NCBI GenBank assembly: GCA_963592205.1
Contig: CAVAVU010000046.1
Span: 1 to 28,560 of the forward strand
DNA from: Claveliimonas sp963592205
GTDB taxonomy: Bacteria; Bacillota; Clostridia; Lachnospirales; Lachnospiraceae
Reading direction: 5' to 3'
Length of the DNA: 28,560 nucleotides
Shown: one piece after another, positions 1-8,493 of the stretch
Layout of the letters: each line of letters begins with the position of its first letter
Numbering within the stretch: position 1 is the first letter of the stretch
The notes under the pieces: generated by a model
What the model saw: only the letters and a program-made list of their open reading frames with translations
Told to the model about the DNA's origin: nothing
Databases searched by the model: none
Program-made: the position numbers and the translations under genes

Positions 1-47
1 TAAAATGGGGATAAATTTCTCATTTTAACTTGTACTAAATCTTGACA
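1..47. mobile_element. Possible insertion-sequence end (AT-rich)
   Basis: The first 47 bases are AT-rich and non-coding, and they end in CTTGACA just before recognisable LysR coding sequence begins at about position 51. Read on the minus strand, the segment begins TGTCAAGATTTAGTACAAG. An element with TG...CA termini, such as an IS21-type element, would look like this at its edge, and its insertion would explain the abrupt loss of the LysR 5' part. No transposase is visible because the window starts here. This is an inference from the junction only. A simple deletion boundary is the alternative. Confidence 0.25.
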
Positions 48-50
48 TAG

Positions 51-338
51 GACCAATCACTGTCCAAACAGCTGAAAGAACTGGAACAGCTGCATATCGC
101 AGCCACTTATAACATCGTACATGGAAGTCCGATTCCATTCGTCAATCATGGTCTGGGATACTTCCTGACAACCAGAGAACTGATTGCGCCGGCAATCAGT
201 GATGACGTCTGCTTCCGACCGCTTGATCCGCCTCTTCCGCTCAAATACGCACTGGTGTGGAAAAAGCATGCCGTATTCAGCAGGGTTGCAGATGCATTTT
301 TTGAACAATTAAAAGAAGAACTCTCTTTCAGCGAATAA
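51..338 (+). pseudogene. LysR-type regulator, 3' remnant
   Basis: The plus strand encodes about 95 residues, beginning near DQSLSKQLKELEQLH and ending EELSFSE before a TAA stop. They read like the last third of a LysR-family effector-binding domain: a VNHGLGYFLTTRE segment, then the PLPLKYALVWKK strand, then the terminal helix. The N-terminal winged helix-turn-helix and most of the effector domain, roughly 200 residues, are absent. An in-frame TAG lies at 48-50, immediately before the homology, and there is no start codon or ribosome site. The fragment is therefore a truncated, non-functional gene whose 5' part was removed or displaced by the sequence at 1-47. It shares a terminator with the convergent pepP. 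The family assignment rests on the fold signature of a short piece, so the regulated pathway cannot be told. Confidence 0.65.
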
Positions 339-342
339 AGCA

Positions 343-386
343 AACTGCCCGCTATCCTTTTCCGGATAACGGGCAGTTCTTATTTT
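343..386. terminator. Bidirectional rho-independent terminator
   Basis: The arms at 343-357 and 364-378 (AACTGCCCGCTATCC / GGATAACGGGCAGTT) pair over 15 bp around a 6-base loop. One pair is a C-A mismatch on the plus strand and a G-U wobble on the minus strand. A T-rich tail follows on the plus strand (CTTATTTT), and TTTGCTTTATT follows on the minus strand. It lies between the convergent 3' ends of the LysR remnant and pepP and can serve both. Confidence 0.85.
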
Positions 387-415
387 ACCAATATTTGATT
401 CACATCTGATCTGTT

Positions 416-2203
416 TCAGATCTCTCTTGTGTATTTCTTCAGCCACTCAGCTTCTTCTTCGGTAAGATATGGTGCAAGTGTCTCATATACTTTTGCGTGA
501 TACTGATTCAGCAGCTTCTTCTCCGGCTCTGTCATGATATCCGGATTGATTGCATCCAGGTCGAACGGAATCAGTGTGATGATCTCAAAGTGCAGGAACT
601 GACCATACTCATTCTTCTCACCTTCGCATACCAGCACTTCGTTCTCCAGACGGATGCCGTGTGAACCCTCGATATAGATGCCTGGCTCGTCTGTGATTAC
701 CATACCTTTCTGGAATGGGCAGATACTGTTACCGCGGGTTCTCCAGTGGAATCCAGCAGGTCCTTCGTGGATGTTCAGCAGATACCCCACGCCGTGTCCT
801 GTTCCGTGATTGAAGTCCATATTTCTCTCCCAGAACGGTCTTCTTGCAAGATAATCCAGGTTCGCACCGCTGATGCCTTCTTTGAACTTCGCATCAGCCA
901 GGCACAGGTTACTGATCGCAACCAGTGTAAAGTCGTCTTTCATATACTGTGGAATCTCGCCCAGCGCATAAGTTCTGGTCACATCGGTTGATCCTTCATA
1001 GAATCCAGCTCCTGTATCCATAAGCAGCAGACTTCCTTCTTTCACCTGAACGTTTGTCTCCGGTGTAGAAGAATAATGCACGATCGCACCGTGCTCGCCA
1101 TACGCACTGATCGGATCAAAGCTTGGGCGCAGGAAGTTACCCATTTCCGCACGGAACTCATCCAGCTTGTCAGATGCACTGATCTCAGTGATCTCCTGCT
1201 TATTCACATTCTCTTTTACCCATTTCATGAAACGAACATGAGCAACACTGTCTTTAATCTGCGCTTTGCGGATATTTGCAACCTCTGTCTCATTCTTCAG
1301 CGCCTTGAACAGGATCTCCGGATTCTGCTCATCTACGATGGTAACCTGTTCCGGGATATTCTTATACAATGCGTAGTTCAATCTTACCTTATCAAGGAGC
1401 AATGTGGTATCTGCATCGAGCGTCTTAATATCCTCGTAAATGTCATTATATGGATGCAAACGTACTCCGTCTTTTTCAAGAGATGCCTTCAGTTCATCAT
1501 CTAGCTTGCTCTCATCGATGTACAGTTCCATGCTGTCCATGGTGATCACTGCATAAGACAGTACCAGTGGGAAGAATTCTACGTCATTTCCACGGATATT
1601 CAGTGTCCAGCAGATGTCATCCAGTGTCGTGAGCACATGCTTGTCTGCATGATGCTTCTTCATCTCCTCACGGATTCTTGCAAGCTTGCTGGCTACCGTC
1701 TCTCCTGTATACTCGATGCCGAGTGCAAATACAGGTTCTTTGGACAGTTCCGGTCTGTCTGTCCAGATCTGTTCAATGAGATCTAGCTGATACTGGATCT
1801 TTCCGCCCTTATCTGCAGCAATCTTCTCATACTCATCTCCTGTATTTACTGAAACGACTCTTCCGTCTACGCCAAGTGTTCCGCCTTCCGGCAGTGCTTC
1901 TGCAAGATATTCCGAAATCGTAGGAACGCCCGGCTCACCCATTTTACGCAGAGTAATGGTCGTATCCTTCAACTGGTCTCCGGCCTGCAGAAAATATCTT
2001 CCATCTGTCCACAGCCCTGCTTCGTCCAGTGTGATCACAGCAGTGCCTGCTGATCCTGAAAAGCCTGTAATATAAGCTCTCGCTTTGAAATGCTCTCCGA
2101 CATATTCACTCTGATGAAAATCCGCGGTCGGAATGACATAGATATCAATTCCATTTTCTTTCATCACAGCACGGAGTGCCTGTAATTTCTCTGGTATCGT
2201 CAT
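416..2203 (-). CDS. pepP: Xaa-Pro aminopeptidase (M24B)
   Basis: Cytosolic metallopeptidase that removes an N-terminal residue preceding proline. At 595 residues it has the long three-domain architecture: two creatinase-like N-terminal domains (about 1-320) and a C-terminal pita-bread catalytic domain. The dinuclear metal ligands are visible: D396 in MDTGAG, D407 in STDVTRT, H470 in HGTGHGVG, E506 in DEPGIYIE and E520 in RLENE. The start is the ATG of MTIPEKLQALR, preceded by AGAGG about 8 bases upstream. It follows pip after about 50 bases of very AT-rich DNA that contains TATAAT-like sequence but no clear -35, so both peptidases may be cotranscribed. Together with pip it suggests recycling of proline-containing peptides. 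Transcription ends at the terminator at 343-386. The family assignment is secure. Confidence 0.93.
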   Translation of the reverse strand: MTIPEKLQALRAVMKENGIDIYVIPTADFHQSEYVGEHFKARAYITGFSGSAGTAVITLDEAGLWTDGRYFLQAGDQLKDTTITLRKMGEPGVPTISEYLAEALPEGGTLGVDGRVVSVNTGDEYEKIAADKGGKIQYQLDLIEQIWTDRPELSKEPVFALGIEYTGETVASKLARIREEMKKHHADKHVLTTLDDICWTLNIRGNDVEFFPLVLSYAVITMDSMELYIDESKLDDELKASLEKDGVRLHPYNDIYEDIKTLDADTTLLLDKVRLNYALYKNIPEQVTIVDEQNPEILFKALKNETEVANIRKAQIKDSVAHVRFMKWVKENVNKQEITEISASDKLDEFRAEMGNFLRPSFDPISAYGEHGAIVHYSSTPETNVQVKEGSLLLMDTGAGFYEGSTDVTRTYALGEIPQYMKDDFTLVAISNLCLADAKFKEGISGANLDYLARRPFWERNMDFNHGTGHGVGYLLNIHEGPAGFHWRTRGNSICPFQKGMVITDEPGIYIEGSHGIRLENEVLVCEGEKNEYGQFLHFEIITLIPFDLDAINPDIMTEPEKKLLNQYHAKVYETLAPYLTEEEAEWLKKYTREI

Positions 2204-2253
2204 GATAATTGCCTCTTTTCTGAATTATAATTATATTATAATCTTTCGGATGA

Positions 2254-3138
2254 TTAATCGTTCTTATTCATCCATTTCTTTAATATTTCTACATAGTGAT
2301 CATTGTCCTCTACGAAGCACATATGTCTGCATGTACGGAACAGCTCCCACTCAGAATTCGGAATACGGTCATACATGAATTTTGCAACATATGGCGTGCA
2401 GAGGTCATTTCCTCCATTGATGATCAGTGCCGGCTCTTTGATATCGCCAAGCTGATCGATCACATCGTAATCCTTCAATGTTCCTAATGGAGTAAATTCG
2501 TTCGGTCCCCATCCTACCACGTAAGATTCTCTTCCTGCTTTCTTCGGGCGTCTCAGGCACTCCGGATCATTCTCTGTCACCTCGCCTGCACAGTGCTGAC
2601 GCATATACTCTGCCTCTGCTGCCTGATATTCCGGACTGCTGTAATCACCGGACTCGGTTGCTTTCTTAATGGCATCCTGCATATCCTGTGGCATCTGTGC
2701 GATCATGCGCTGTGCCTCTTCGGCCCACAGCCATGATGCCGGCAGTGTACTGGACAGAATGATACTCTTCAGTCCTTCCGGTTTGTAGTTGCACACATAT
2801 TCCAGTGTCTGCATACCGCCCCATGACTGTCCGAGCAGATGGATCTCATCCAGACCAAGATGCTTACGAAGCTCGATCAGCTCTTCAATCCATACCTTGG
2901 AATTCCACAGATCCGGACGGTTCTCCACATAAGAATTACCACAGCCGATCTGATCATACATAACCAGCTGTCTTCCGTCCTCTTCTGCAATACGATCCAG
3001 TACTTCGAAATAGTTATGTGTAGATCCCGGTCCACCGTGAAGCAGTACCAACGGCTTCTTATTGCCCGTATTCTTACCGACTACACGATAATATGTCTTA
3101 TACTCTAAAAATGGCATATAGCCTTCTCTGATTTCCAT
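2254..3138 (-). CDS. pip: Proline iminopeptidase (S33, alpha/beta hydrolase)
   Basis: Serine peptidase that releases N-terminal proline from small peptides in the cytosol. At 294 residues it has the usual family length. An oxyanion HGGPGS motif (residues 34-39) is followed by the nucleophile S105 in GQSWGG, then D245 in NGGNDLC and H272 in CRHMCF as the rest of the triad; a helical cap lies between about 130 and 215. The start at MEIREGYMPF follows an AGGAGG site 6 bases upstream. It lies about 76 bases downstream of pyrDB with no clear terminator between, so read-through from the pyr operon is possible, although the functions are unrelated. The related L-amino-acid amidase and tricorn-interacting-factor F1 groups share these motifs, so the exact substrate is inferred. 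Confidence 0.88.
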   Translation of the reverse strand: MEIREGYMPFLEYKTYYRVVGKNTGNKKPLVLLHGGPGSTHNYFEVLDRIAEEDGRQLVMYDQIGCGNSYVENRPDLWNSKVWIEELIELRKHLGLDEIHLLGQSWGGMQTLEYVCNYKPEGLKSIILSSTLPASWLWAEEAQRMIAQMPQDMQDAIKKATESGDYSSPEYQAAEAEYMRQHCAGEVTENDPECLRRPKKAGRESYVVGWGPNEFTPLGTLKDYDVIDQLGDIKEPALIINGGNDLCTPYVAKFMYDRIPNSEWELFRTCRHMCFVEDNDHYVEILKKWMNKND

Positions 3139-3214
3139 GTTATTCCTCCTGTCTCTATGATAAGTCTTTTCTGTGTATCTATAGCTTTTACTGCTTTATC
3201 ATATCTCTGCGATA

Positions 3215-4117
3215 CTATTTCACAATGCCGACCATGTCCGCCACACTATCAAATCCCTGTACCTGCATATATTTCTCAATGCCCTCTACAATCTCCATCG
3301 TCACTGCCGGATTGTGGAAATTGGCAGTTCCGACTGATACCGCACTGGCTCCCGCAAGGATCATCTCAATTGCATCTTCTGCCGATGCAATACCACCCAT
3401 GCCGATGATCGGAATATTTACCGCCTGCGCTGTCTGATATACCATGCGCACTGCGATCGGATGCACTGCCGGACCTGACATACCGCCGGTCTTGTTGGCA
3501 ATCGCAAATGTCTTGCGATTAATATCGATCTTCATACCTGTCAGCGTATTGATCAGAGATACCACATCTGCACCGCCTGCCTCTACTGCTCTTGCCATCT
3601 CGGTAATATCGGTCACATTCGGACTCAGTTTCATGATCACAGGCTGCTTCGCATATTTTTTCACTGCTCTGGTAATACTCTCTGCCGCCTTTGGATTCTG
3701 ACCAAATGCGATGCCGCCCTCTTTGACATTCGGACAGGAGATATTGATTTCCAGCATATCTACATCTTCGTCACCCAGACGCTCTACAACTTCACAGTAA
3801 TCCTGTTCGGATTTGCCACATACATTTACGATGATCTTCGTGTCGTATTTGCGCAGGAACGGAATATCACGCTTACAGAACAGGTCGATACCCGGATTCT
3901 GCAGACCGATCGCATTCATCATGCCGCCATACACCTCTGCCACACGCGGAGTCGGATTACCCGGCCATGGCACATTGGCTACGCCCTTGGTTGTCACTGC
4001 GCCCAGACGGTTCAGATCTACAAATTCTGAAAATTCTTCTCCGGAGCCAAATGTTCCGGATGCGGTCGTTACCGGATTCTTCCATTCTACTCCGGCTATA
4101 TTCACTGCCATATTCAT
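3215..4117 (-). CDS. pyrD: Dihydroorotate dehydrogenase B, catalytic subunit
   Basis: Class 1B dihydroorotate dehydrogenase, the FMN subunit that oxidises dihydroorotate to orotate and passes electrons to PyrK and NAD+. The 300-residue TIM barrel has the family N-terminus with ASGTFGSG (19-26), TTKGV (42-46), NAIGLQNPG (69-77) and the class 1 catalytic cysteine C128 in NISCPNVK. Later come a KLSPNVTDI strand and the phosphate-binding GMGGI and SVGTAN segments near the C-terminus. Its ATG shares one base with the pyrK stop (TGATG) and is preceded by GGAGGTGG, so translation of the two subunits is coupled. The adjacent pyrK confirms type B rather than the fumarate-dependent type A. No pyrE follows it. 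Confidence 0.95.
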   Translation of the reverse strand: MNMAVNIAGVEWKNPVTTASGTFGSGEEFSEFVDLNRLGAVTTKGVANVPWPGNPTPRVAEVYGGMMNAIGLQNPGIDLFCKRDIPFLRKYDTKIIVNVCGKSEQDYCEVVERLGDEDVDMLEINISCPNVKEGGIAFGQNPKAAESITRAVKKYAKQPVIMKLSPNVTDITEMARAVEAGGADVVSLINTLTGMKIDINRKTFAIANKTGGMSGPAVHPIAVRMVYQTAQAVNIPIIGMGGIASAEDAIEMILAGASAVSVGTANFHNPAVTMEIVEGIEKYMQVQGFDSVADMVGIVK

Positions 4118-4899
4118 CAGATCTCCACCTCCGTAGATAAGAATACCGGTCCGTCCTTGCAGACACGCTTGTTATGCACATTGCTGTGGGCATCTACGTC
4201 CTTCGTCTTGCATACACAGCCAAGACAGGCTCCGATACCACATGCCATACGCTCTTCCAGGGAAATGTAACAGAGGATGCCATTCTCTTCCGCATATGCT
4301 TTGATCGCGCGGAGCATCGGCATCGGTCCGCATGCAAAGATCACTTCCGCATCCAGTCCCTGTTCGCGGATCGCATCCATGACATTGCCCTTCGTACCCA
4401 CGCTGCCATCTTCTGTGGCGATATATAACTTTCCGTTCTGCTCAAATTCTTCTTTTAAGAAGGTATGTGCATCACGGTAGCCGACAACGATCTGCTTCTC
4501 AGCGCAGTCGATCTCTTTGGCAAGCTCCAGGATCGGAGGCACACCAATGCCTCCGCCCATGAGAAATGCCTTTTTGCCTTTTGCCTCTTCTAATGGGAAA
4601 CCATTACCCATCGGTCCGATTACCGGAATCTGGTCACCAGGCTTCATTTCCGAAAATTGTTTCGTGCCGGTCTTCTTGCCGGTTACACGGTACACCATGC
4701 GAAGCGCTTCCTTTTCCTTGTCGATCTCACAGATACTGATCGGTCTTGGAAGAAGCTTCGTACCATCATTTGTATACATAGACAGAAACTGTCCAGGTTT
4801 GGCTTCTGCCGCTGCGGATGTCTCCAGCCACAGGCTGAAAATGCCGTCTGTCAGCATTTCCTGGGACAATACTGTCGCCATTTCTTTTTTTCTGTTCAT
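4117..4899 (-). CDS. pyrK: Dihydroorotate dehydrogenase B, electron transfer subunit
   Basis: Iron-sulfur flavoprotein that links PyrDB to NAD+. The 260-residue protein has a ferredoxin-reductase FAD domain (RPISICE), an NAD-binding GGGIGVPP segment followed by the CGPMPM motif, and a C-terminal 2Fe-2S site with C220, C225, C228 and C247 (pattern CGIGACLGC then RVC). I place the start at MNRKKEMATV because GAGGAG lies 8 bases before that ATG. A reading starting 12 codons upstream is open but lacks such a site and would add an atypical basic leader. It lies about 50 bases downstream of pyrF and overlaps pyrD by one base. The assignment is firm. Confidence 0.94.
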   Translation of the reverse strand: MNRKKEMATVLSQEMLTDGIFSLWLETSAAAEAKPGQFLSMYTNDGTKLLPRPISICEIDKEKEALRMVYRVTGKKTGTKQFSEMKPGDQIPVIGPMGNGFPLEEAKGKKAFLMGGGIGVPPILELAKEIDCAEKQIVVGYRDAHTFLKEEFEQNGKLYIATEDGSVGTKGNVMDAIREQGLDAEVIFACGPMPMLRAIKAYAEENGILCYISLEERMACGIGACLGCVCKTKDVDAHSNVHNKRVCKDGPVFLSTEVEI

Positions 4900-4946
4900 T
4901 ATAATTCTCCTCGGTTCTGTTCTGCAACTTTTCACGCAAATAAGCT

Positions 4947-5873
4947 TTAGCGGTTATTCAGTGCGCCACCGATATCAGCGATCATAGCTTCTACTGCTGC
5001 TCTGGATGCATCACCAAAATTCTCAGCGCCGAATTTTGCATACTGCTCCTGCTTGTATGCAGCAATGATTCCTCTGGAAGAATTAACAATTGCGCCCAGT
5101 CCGTCTTCGTTGAAGAAGTGCACCAGATCCTTGCCTTTACCGCCCTGTGCACCGTAACCCGGTACCAGAATGTAAGCCTTCGGCATGATCTTTCTCAATA
5201 CTTTACCCATTTCCGGATAAGTAGCTCCTACTACGGCTCCGATATAGCTGTACTCATCACCCATGCACTCTTCGCCCCAGGCAGCAACCTTCTCGCCTAC
5301 CAGCTCGTACAGCGGTCTGCCATCAATCAGCTGATCCTGGAACTCGCCGCTGGATGGATTGGATGTCTTAACTAAGATAAATAATCCTTTCTTCTCTTCT
5401 TTACATACATCGATGAACGGATTGATTCCGTCAGATCCCAGATATGGGTTCACAGTTGCAAAGTCTTCATCAAATCCGGCATAGCGGTTCTTTCCTACCT
5501 GTACATGTCCAAGATGTCCCACTGCGTATGCTGCGGATGTTGAACCGATATCACCACGCTTTACATCACCGATCACAACCAGTCCTTTTGACTTACAGTA
5601 ATCAACCGTCTTCTTGAATGCCACAAGTCCCGGTACACCAAACTGCTCGTACATTGCGATCTGCGGCTTCACTGCCGGGATCAGATCATAAGTCTTGTCT
5701 ACGATTTCCTTATTGAACTGCCAGATAGCCTCTGCAGCTCCTTCCAGTGTCTCACCATATTCTGCAAATGCCTTTTTCTGTACATGCTCCGGCACATAGT
5801 TCAGCATCGGATCTAAGCCTACTACGATCGGTGCTCCTGTCTTCTTAATATTTTCAACCAGTTTGTTAATCAA
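4947..5873 (-). CDS. pyrF: Orotidine 5'-phosphate decarboxylase (type 2), TTG start
   Basis: Catalyses the last step of UMP synthesis, OMP to UMP. The 308-residue protein belongs to the longer type 2 branch: it has VVGLDP at the N-terminus, the catalytic DVKRGDIGSTSAAY and the PGYGAQGG phosphate loop. The frame is open from an ATG at 5891, but the bases after that ATG read AAGGAGGACAAATCA and then TTG ATT AAC. That places a perfect Shine-Dalgarno 8 bases before the TTG at 5873. The resulting N-terminus (M)INKLVENIKKTGAP fits the family, whereas the ATG start has no site of its own. The Shine-Dalgarno lies inside the last codons of pyrC, and the genes overlap by 8 bases, implying translational coupling. 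Confidence 0.92.
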   Translation of the reverse strand: MINKLVENIKKTGAPIVVGLDPMLNYVPEHVQKKAFAEYGETLEGAAEAIWQFNKEIVDKTYDLIPAVKPQIAMYEQFGVPGLVAFKKTVDYCKSKGLVVIGDVKRGDIGSTSAAYAVGHLGHVQVGKNRYAGFDEDFATVNPYLGSDGINPFIDVCKEEKKGLFILVKTSNPSSGEFQDQLIDGRPLYELVGEKVAAWGEECMGDEYSYIGAVVGATYPEMGKVLRKIMPKAYILVPGYGAQGGKGKDLVHFFNEDGLGAIVNSSRGIIAAYKQEQYAKFGAENFGDASRAAVEAMIADIGGALNNR

Positions 5874-7158
5874 TGATTTGTCCTCCTTCATATACGACTT
5901 TACCGCCTACCATTGTGCAGGTCACTTCTCCTTTGACCTTCCATCCATGGAACGGTGTGTTCTTCCCTTTTGAGAAAAATGTATTCTTATCGATCTCGTA
6001 TTCTTTACGTGGATCGAAAATAACTAAATCAGCAATCTTGCCCTCGGATACCGAACCTTTGTCTGTAAATCCAAGAATCTTCGCCGGGTTGGTGCTCATC
6101 TTTTCCACCATCTGCATCGGTGTCAGAATGCCTTTATCTACAAGCTCTGTATAAGTCAGTGCCGCTGATGTCTCCAGACCAACGATACCGAAAGATGCCA
6201 GCTTCATACTGCGGTTCTTCTCCGCAGCTGCATGCGGTGCATGATCGGTAGCAATCACATCCATTGTGCCATCCTTTAATCCTTCGATCAGCGCATTCAC
6301 ATCCGCCTGTGTACGGAGCGGTGGGTTCATTTTAAAATTACCATCATCGCTGGTAATGTCATCCGATATCAGGATAAAATGATGAGGACACACCTCGCCG
6401 GTCACACGGATACCATCTTTCTTGGCTTCTCTCAGCATCTTCACACTGTCTGCTGTCGAGCAGTGGCACAGATGAAGCTGTACGCCGGTCTCTTTTGCAA
6501 GCAGAATATCTCTTGCCACGATCACATCCTCAACTGCATTGGTAATGCCTTTGAGTCCCAGTTCTTCGGCCTTGGCATCGGCATTCATCACACCGCCTTC
6601 TACCATTGTAATATCTTCACAGTGAGCAAATACGATCAGTCCTGCTTCCTTCGCCACGCGCATTCCCTTGCGGTACAGGGACGCATTCATCACAGACTTG
6701 CCATCCTCGCTGATACCCACACAGCCTTCTCTTGCCATGCCTTTGATATCTGCCAGATCTTCTCCCATCTGTCCGATCGTTACAGAGCCAAGCTGCAGTA
6801 CATTAGTCGGAGATTCCTTTTTCGCGCGATTCTGCACCTCGGAGATCTTCACACCGTTATCAATCACAGGCTTCGTATTCGGCATCGCGCATACTGTGGT
6901 AACGCCACCGTGTACCGCTGCCTGTCCGCCAGTCTTTAATGTCTCCTTGTATTCCAGTCCCGGGTCCCGGAAATGCACATGCAGATCGATGAAGCCAGGC
7001 ATCACGTAACATCCGTCTGCATCGATCACCTTATCTGCCTCTGCTGTGATTCCTTCTTCAACCTTTACGATCTTATCGTCTTCTACCAGCACATCGTATA
7101 CGCCATCCCTGCCTGTCACAGGATCCAGCACATGTCCATTTTGTATTAATACTGTCAT
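5866..7158 (-). CDS. pyrC: Dihydroorotase
   Basis: Zinc amidohydrolase that cyclises carbamoyl aspartate to dihydroorotate. The 430 residues match the class I bacterial dihydroorotase. Features are a small N-terminal beta domain, the metal-binding HVHFRDPG (H60, H62), a CAMPNTKP segment, histidines in FAHCED and LHLCHCS, the ATDHAPH motif that carries the catalytic aspartate, and a C-terminal return to the beta domain (GKIADLVIFDP). It is the first gene of the pyr cluster. The ATG is preceded by AAAGGA about 9 bases upstream. Its last codons carry the Shine-Dalgarno of pyrF. No long leader with an RNA attenuator separates it from the ctpA terminator, so PyrR-type attenuation is not seen here. 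Confidence 0.95.
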   Translation of the reverse strand: MTVLIQNGHVLDPVTGRDGVYDVLVEDDKIVKVEEGITAEADKVIDADGCYVMPGFIDLHVHFRDPGLEYKETLKTGGQAAVHGGVTTVCAMPNTKPVIDNGVKISEVQNRAKKESPTNVLQLGSVTIGQMGEDLADIKGMAREGCVGISEDGKSVMNASLYRKGMRVAKEAGLIVFAHCEDITMVEGGVMNADAKAEELGLKGITNAVEDVIVARDILLAKETGVQLHLCHCSTADSVKMLREAKKDGIRVTGEVCPHHFILISDDITSDDGNFKMNPPLRTQADVNALIEGLKDGTMDVIATDHAPHAAAEKNRSMKLASFGIVGLETSAALTYTELVDKGILTPMQMVEKMSTNPAKILGFTDKGSVSEGKIADLVIFDPRKEYEIDKNTFFSKGKNTPFHGWKVKGEVTCTMVGGKVVYEGGQIID

Positions 7159-7188
7159 GCTATGTATTCCTTTCTCACTGTCTACTGT

Positions 7189-7218
7189 TTTATGCCATTT
7201 ATCTATACTTTAACACAA
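7189..7218 (-). promoter_or_regulatory. pyrC: Candidate promoter of the pyr operon
   Basis: On the minus strand a TTGTGT (7213-7218) is followed after 18 bases by CATAAA (7189-7194), just downstream of the ctpA terminator and about 30-60 bases before the pyrC start. The match to a housekeeping promoter is moderate. The location, right after a strong terminator, is the main support. Confidence 0.35.
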
Positions 7219-7223
7219 TCCAC

Positions 7224-7251
7224 CAAAAAAAGGAACGGTGAAAACCGTTCC
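7224..7251 (-). terminator. Rho-independent terminator after ctpA
   Basis: The minus strand reads GGAACGGT, a four-base loop, ACCGTTCC, then a run of T. That is a perfect 8-bp GC-rich stem (7232-7239 with 7244-7251) followed by seven or more T. It ends the cdaR-ftsE-ftsX-M23-ctpA unit and separates it from pyrC. Confidence 0.92.
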
Positions 7252-7256
7252 CTTCC

Positions 7257-8468
7257 TTACAACTTATTCTTAACTTCTTCCAGTGCCTTTTCCAGCTGGT
7301 TATCACGATCCGGATTCTGGTCATCCTTCTCATACTGCACTTCCACATCCGGAGTTACACCTTTTCCGTTGATGCCAAACTGTCCCGCGATCAGATATTC
7401 TGCAATCGTCAGCTTCACGCTGGTGCCGTCCTTCAGGTCAAAGATCTGCTGTACCACGCCTTTACCGTAAGTAGTCGTACCCACGATCTCGCCTGTTCCA
7501 AACGTCTGGATCGCACCGGAGAATATCTCGGATGCGCTGGCGCTGTTCTCATTGACAAGCACCACCAATGGCTTGGTAAACTGATGCTCATCATCAGACT
7601 TATATACCGACTCTTTGCCCTGCTTATCCTTAATTGAAAGTGTTGTACCTTCCGGCAACATCAGATCCAGCATATCGGTAACCGTATCTACATTGCCTCC
7701 CGGATTATTTCTCAGGTCAACAACCAGTCCCTGCATGCCCTGATTCTCCAGATCTTCCAAAGCTTCTTTGTACTGATCCGTCGTCACATCATCAAACTCC
7801 GTCACCTGAATATAACCGATCTTATCATCCTTCATCTCGTGATATACGGTATCTGTCTGTACAATCTTACGTGTAACTGTGGCTGTATACTCCTCACCAT
7901 CGTCACCACGAAGTACGGTGAGCTCCACCGTTGTACCTTCATCACCACGGATCTTGCTGACAACCTCTGACAGATCTTCTCCGGAAATATCTTTGCCATC
8001 AACTTTATACAGGATATCATCTACCTGGAATCCTGCTTCTTCTGCACCGGAACCCTCGTATACTTTCATAAATGTGATGACCTTCGTATCTTTGTCCTGT
8101 GAAAACAGCGCACCAATACCTCCAAACTCTCCGGAAGTACTCTGCATCAATGCCTTGGTTTCTTCTTCATTGTAATATACCGAATACTTATCACCCAGAC
8201 CATCAATATAACCTCTGTACAGACCTTCCTGCAGATCGTCCATATTGATATCACCGGAATAACTCTCATCCACAAGCTTCTCTAATAATTCCAGCTTTGT
8301 CTTCGTACTGTCATCCAGTAGCTCTTCATTACTGCTGGATGAACTATTATCTGATGTCTTCTTAGAAGTTCCCGGCAGCTTAATCCCACAGGAAACCATA
8401 CTCATAATTAATAATACAGCAAGGGCGCCGGTAAGCGCCCCTTTGATAAAACTCTTTTTGTTTTTCAT
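7257..8468 (-). CDS. ctpA: S41 carboxy-terminal processing protease, lipoprotein
   Basis: Membrane-anchored serine protease of the CtpA/CtpB family, acting outside the membrane on envelope substrates. The 403 residues start with a basic leader and hydrophobic segment ending in MVSC, a lipobox with lipidated C27. A Ser/Asn-rich linker, an N-terminal helical region and a PDZ domain (about 110-195, GGIGALF...) follow. The S41 core has VDLRNNPGG and the catalytic Ser-Lys-Gln set S311 (NENSASASE), K336 and Q340 (YGKGVVQQ), with the spacing known from CtpB. It closes the ftsEX cluster, 25 bases downstream of the M23 hydrolase. This suggests, without proof, that it trims or degrades that hydrolase or another septal protein. 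Confidence 0.92.
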   Translation of the reverse strand: MKNKKSFIKGALTGALAVLLIMSMVSCGIKLPGTSKKTSDNSSSSSNEELLDDSTKTKLELLEKLVDESYSGDINMDDLQEGLYRGYIDGLGDKYSVYYNEEETKALMQSTSGEFGGIGALFSQDKDTKVITFMKVYEGSGAEEAGFQVDDILYKVDGKDISGEDLSEVVSKIRGDEGTTVELTVLRGDDGEEYTATVTRKIVQTDTVYHEMKDDKIGYIQVTEFDDVTTDQYKEALEDLENQGMQGLVVDLRNNPGGNVDTVTDMLDLMLPEGTTLSIKDKQGKESVYKSDDEHQFTKPLVVLVNENSASASEIFSGAIQTFGTGEIVGTTTYGKGVVQQIFDLKDGTSVKLTIAEYLIAGQFGINGKGVTPDVEVQYEKDDQNPDRDNQLEKALEEVKNKL

Positions 8469-8493
8469 GCCTTAATCCCTGTCTTAATCAAAT

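Noticed and set aside
2224..2242. AT palindrome (ATTATAATATAATTATAAT) before pepP as a promoter or operator
   Set aside because: It contains TATAAT-like hexamers, but no acceptable -35 at 16-18 bases was seen and an alternating A/T tract is palindromic by composition, so it is only mentioned under pepP.
7159..7223. PyrR-binding attenuator upstream of pyrC
   Set aside because: The only hairpin with a T-run in this gap belongs to the end of ctpA, and no alternative antiterminator pairing or second terminator is present before the pyrC start.
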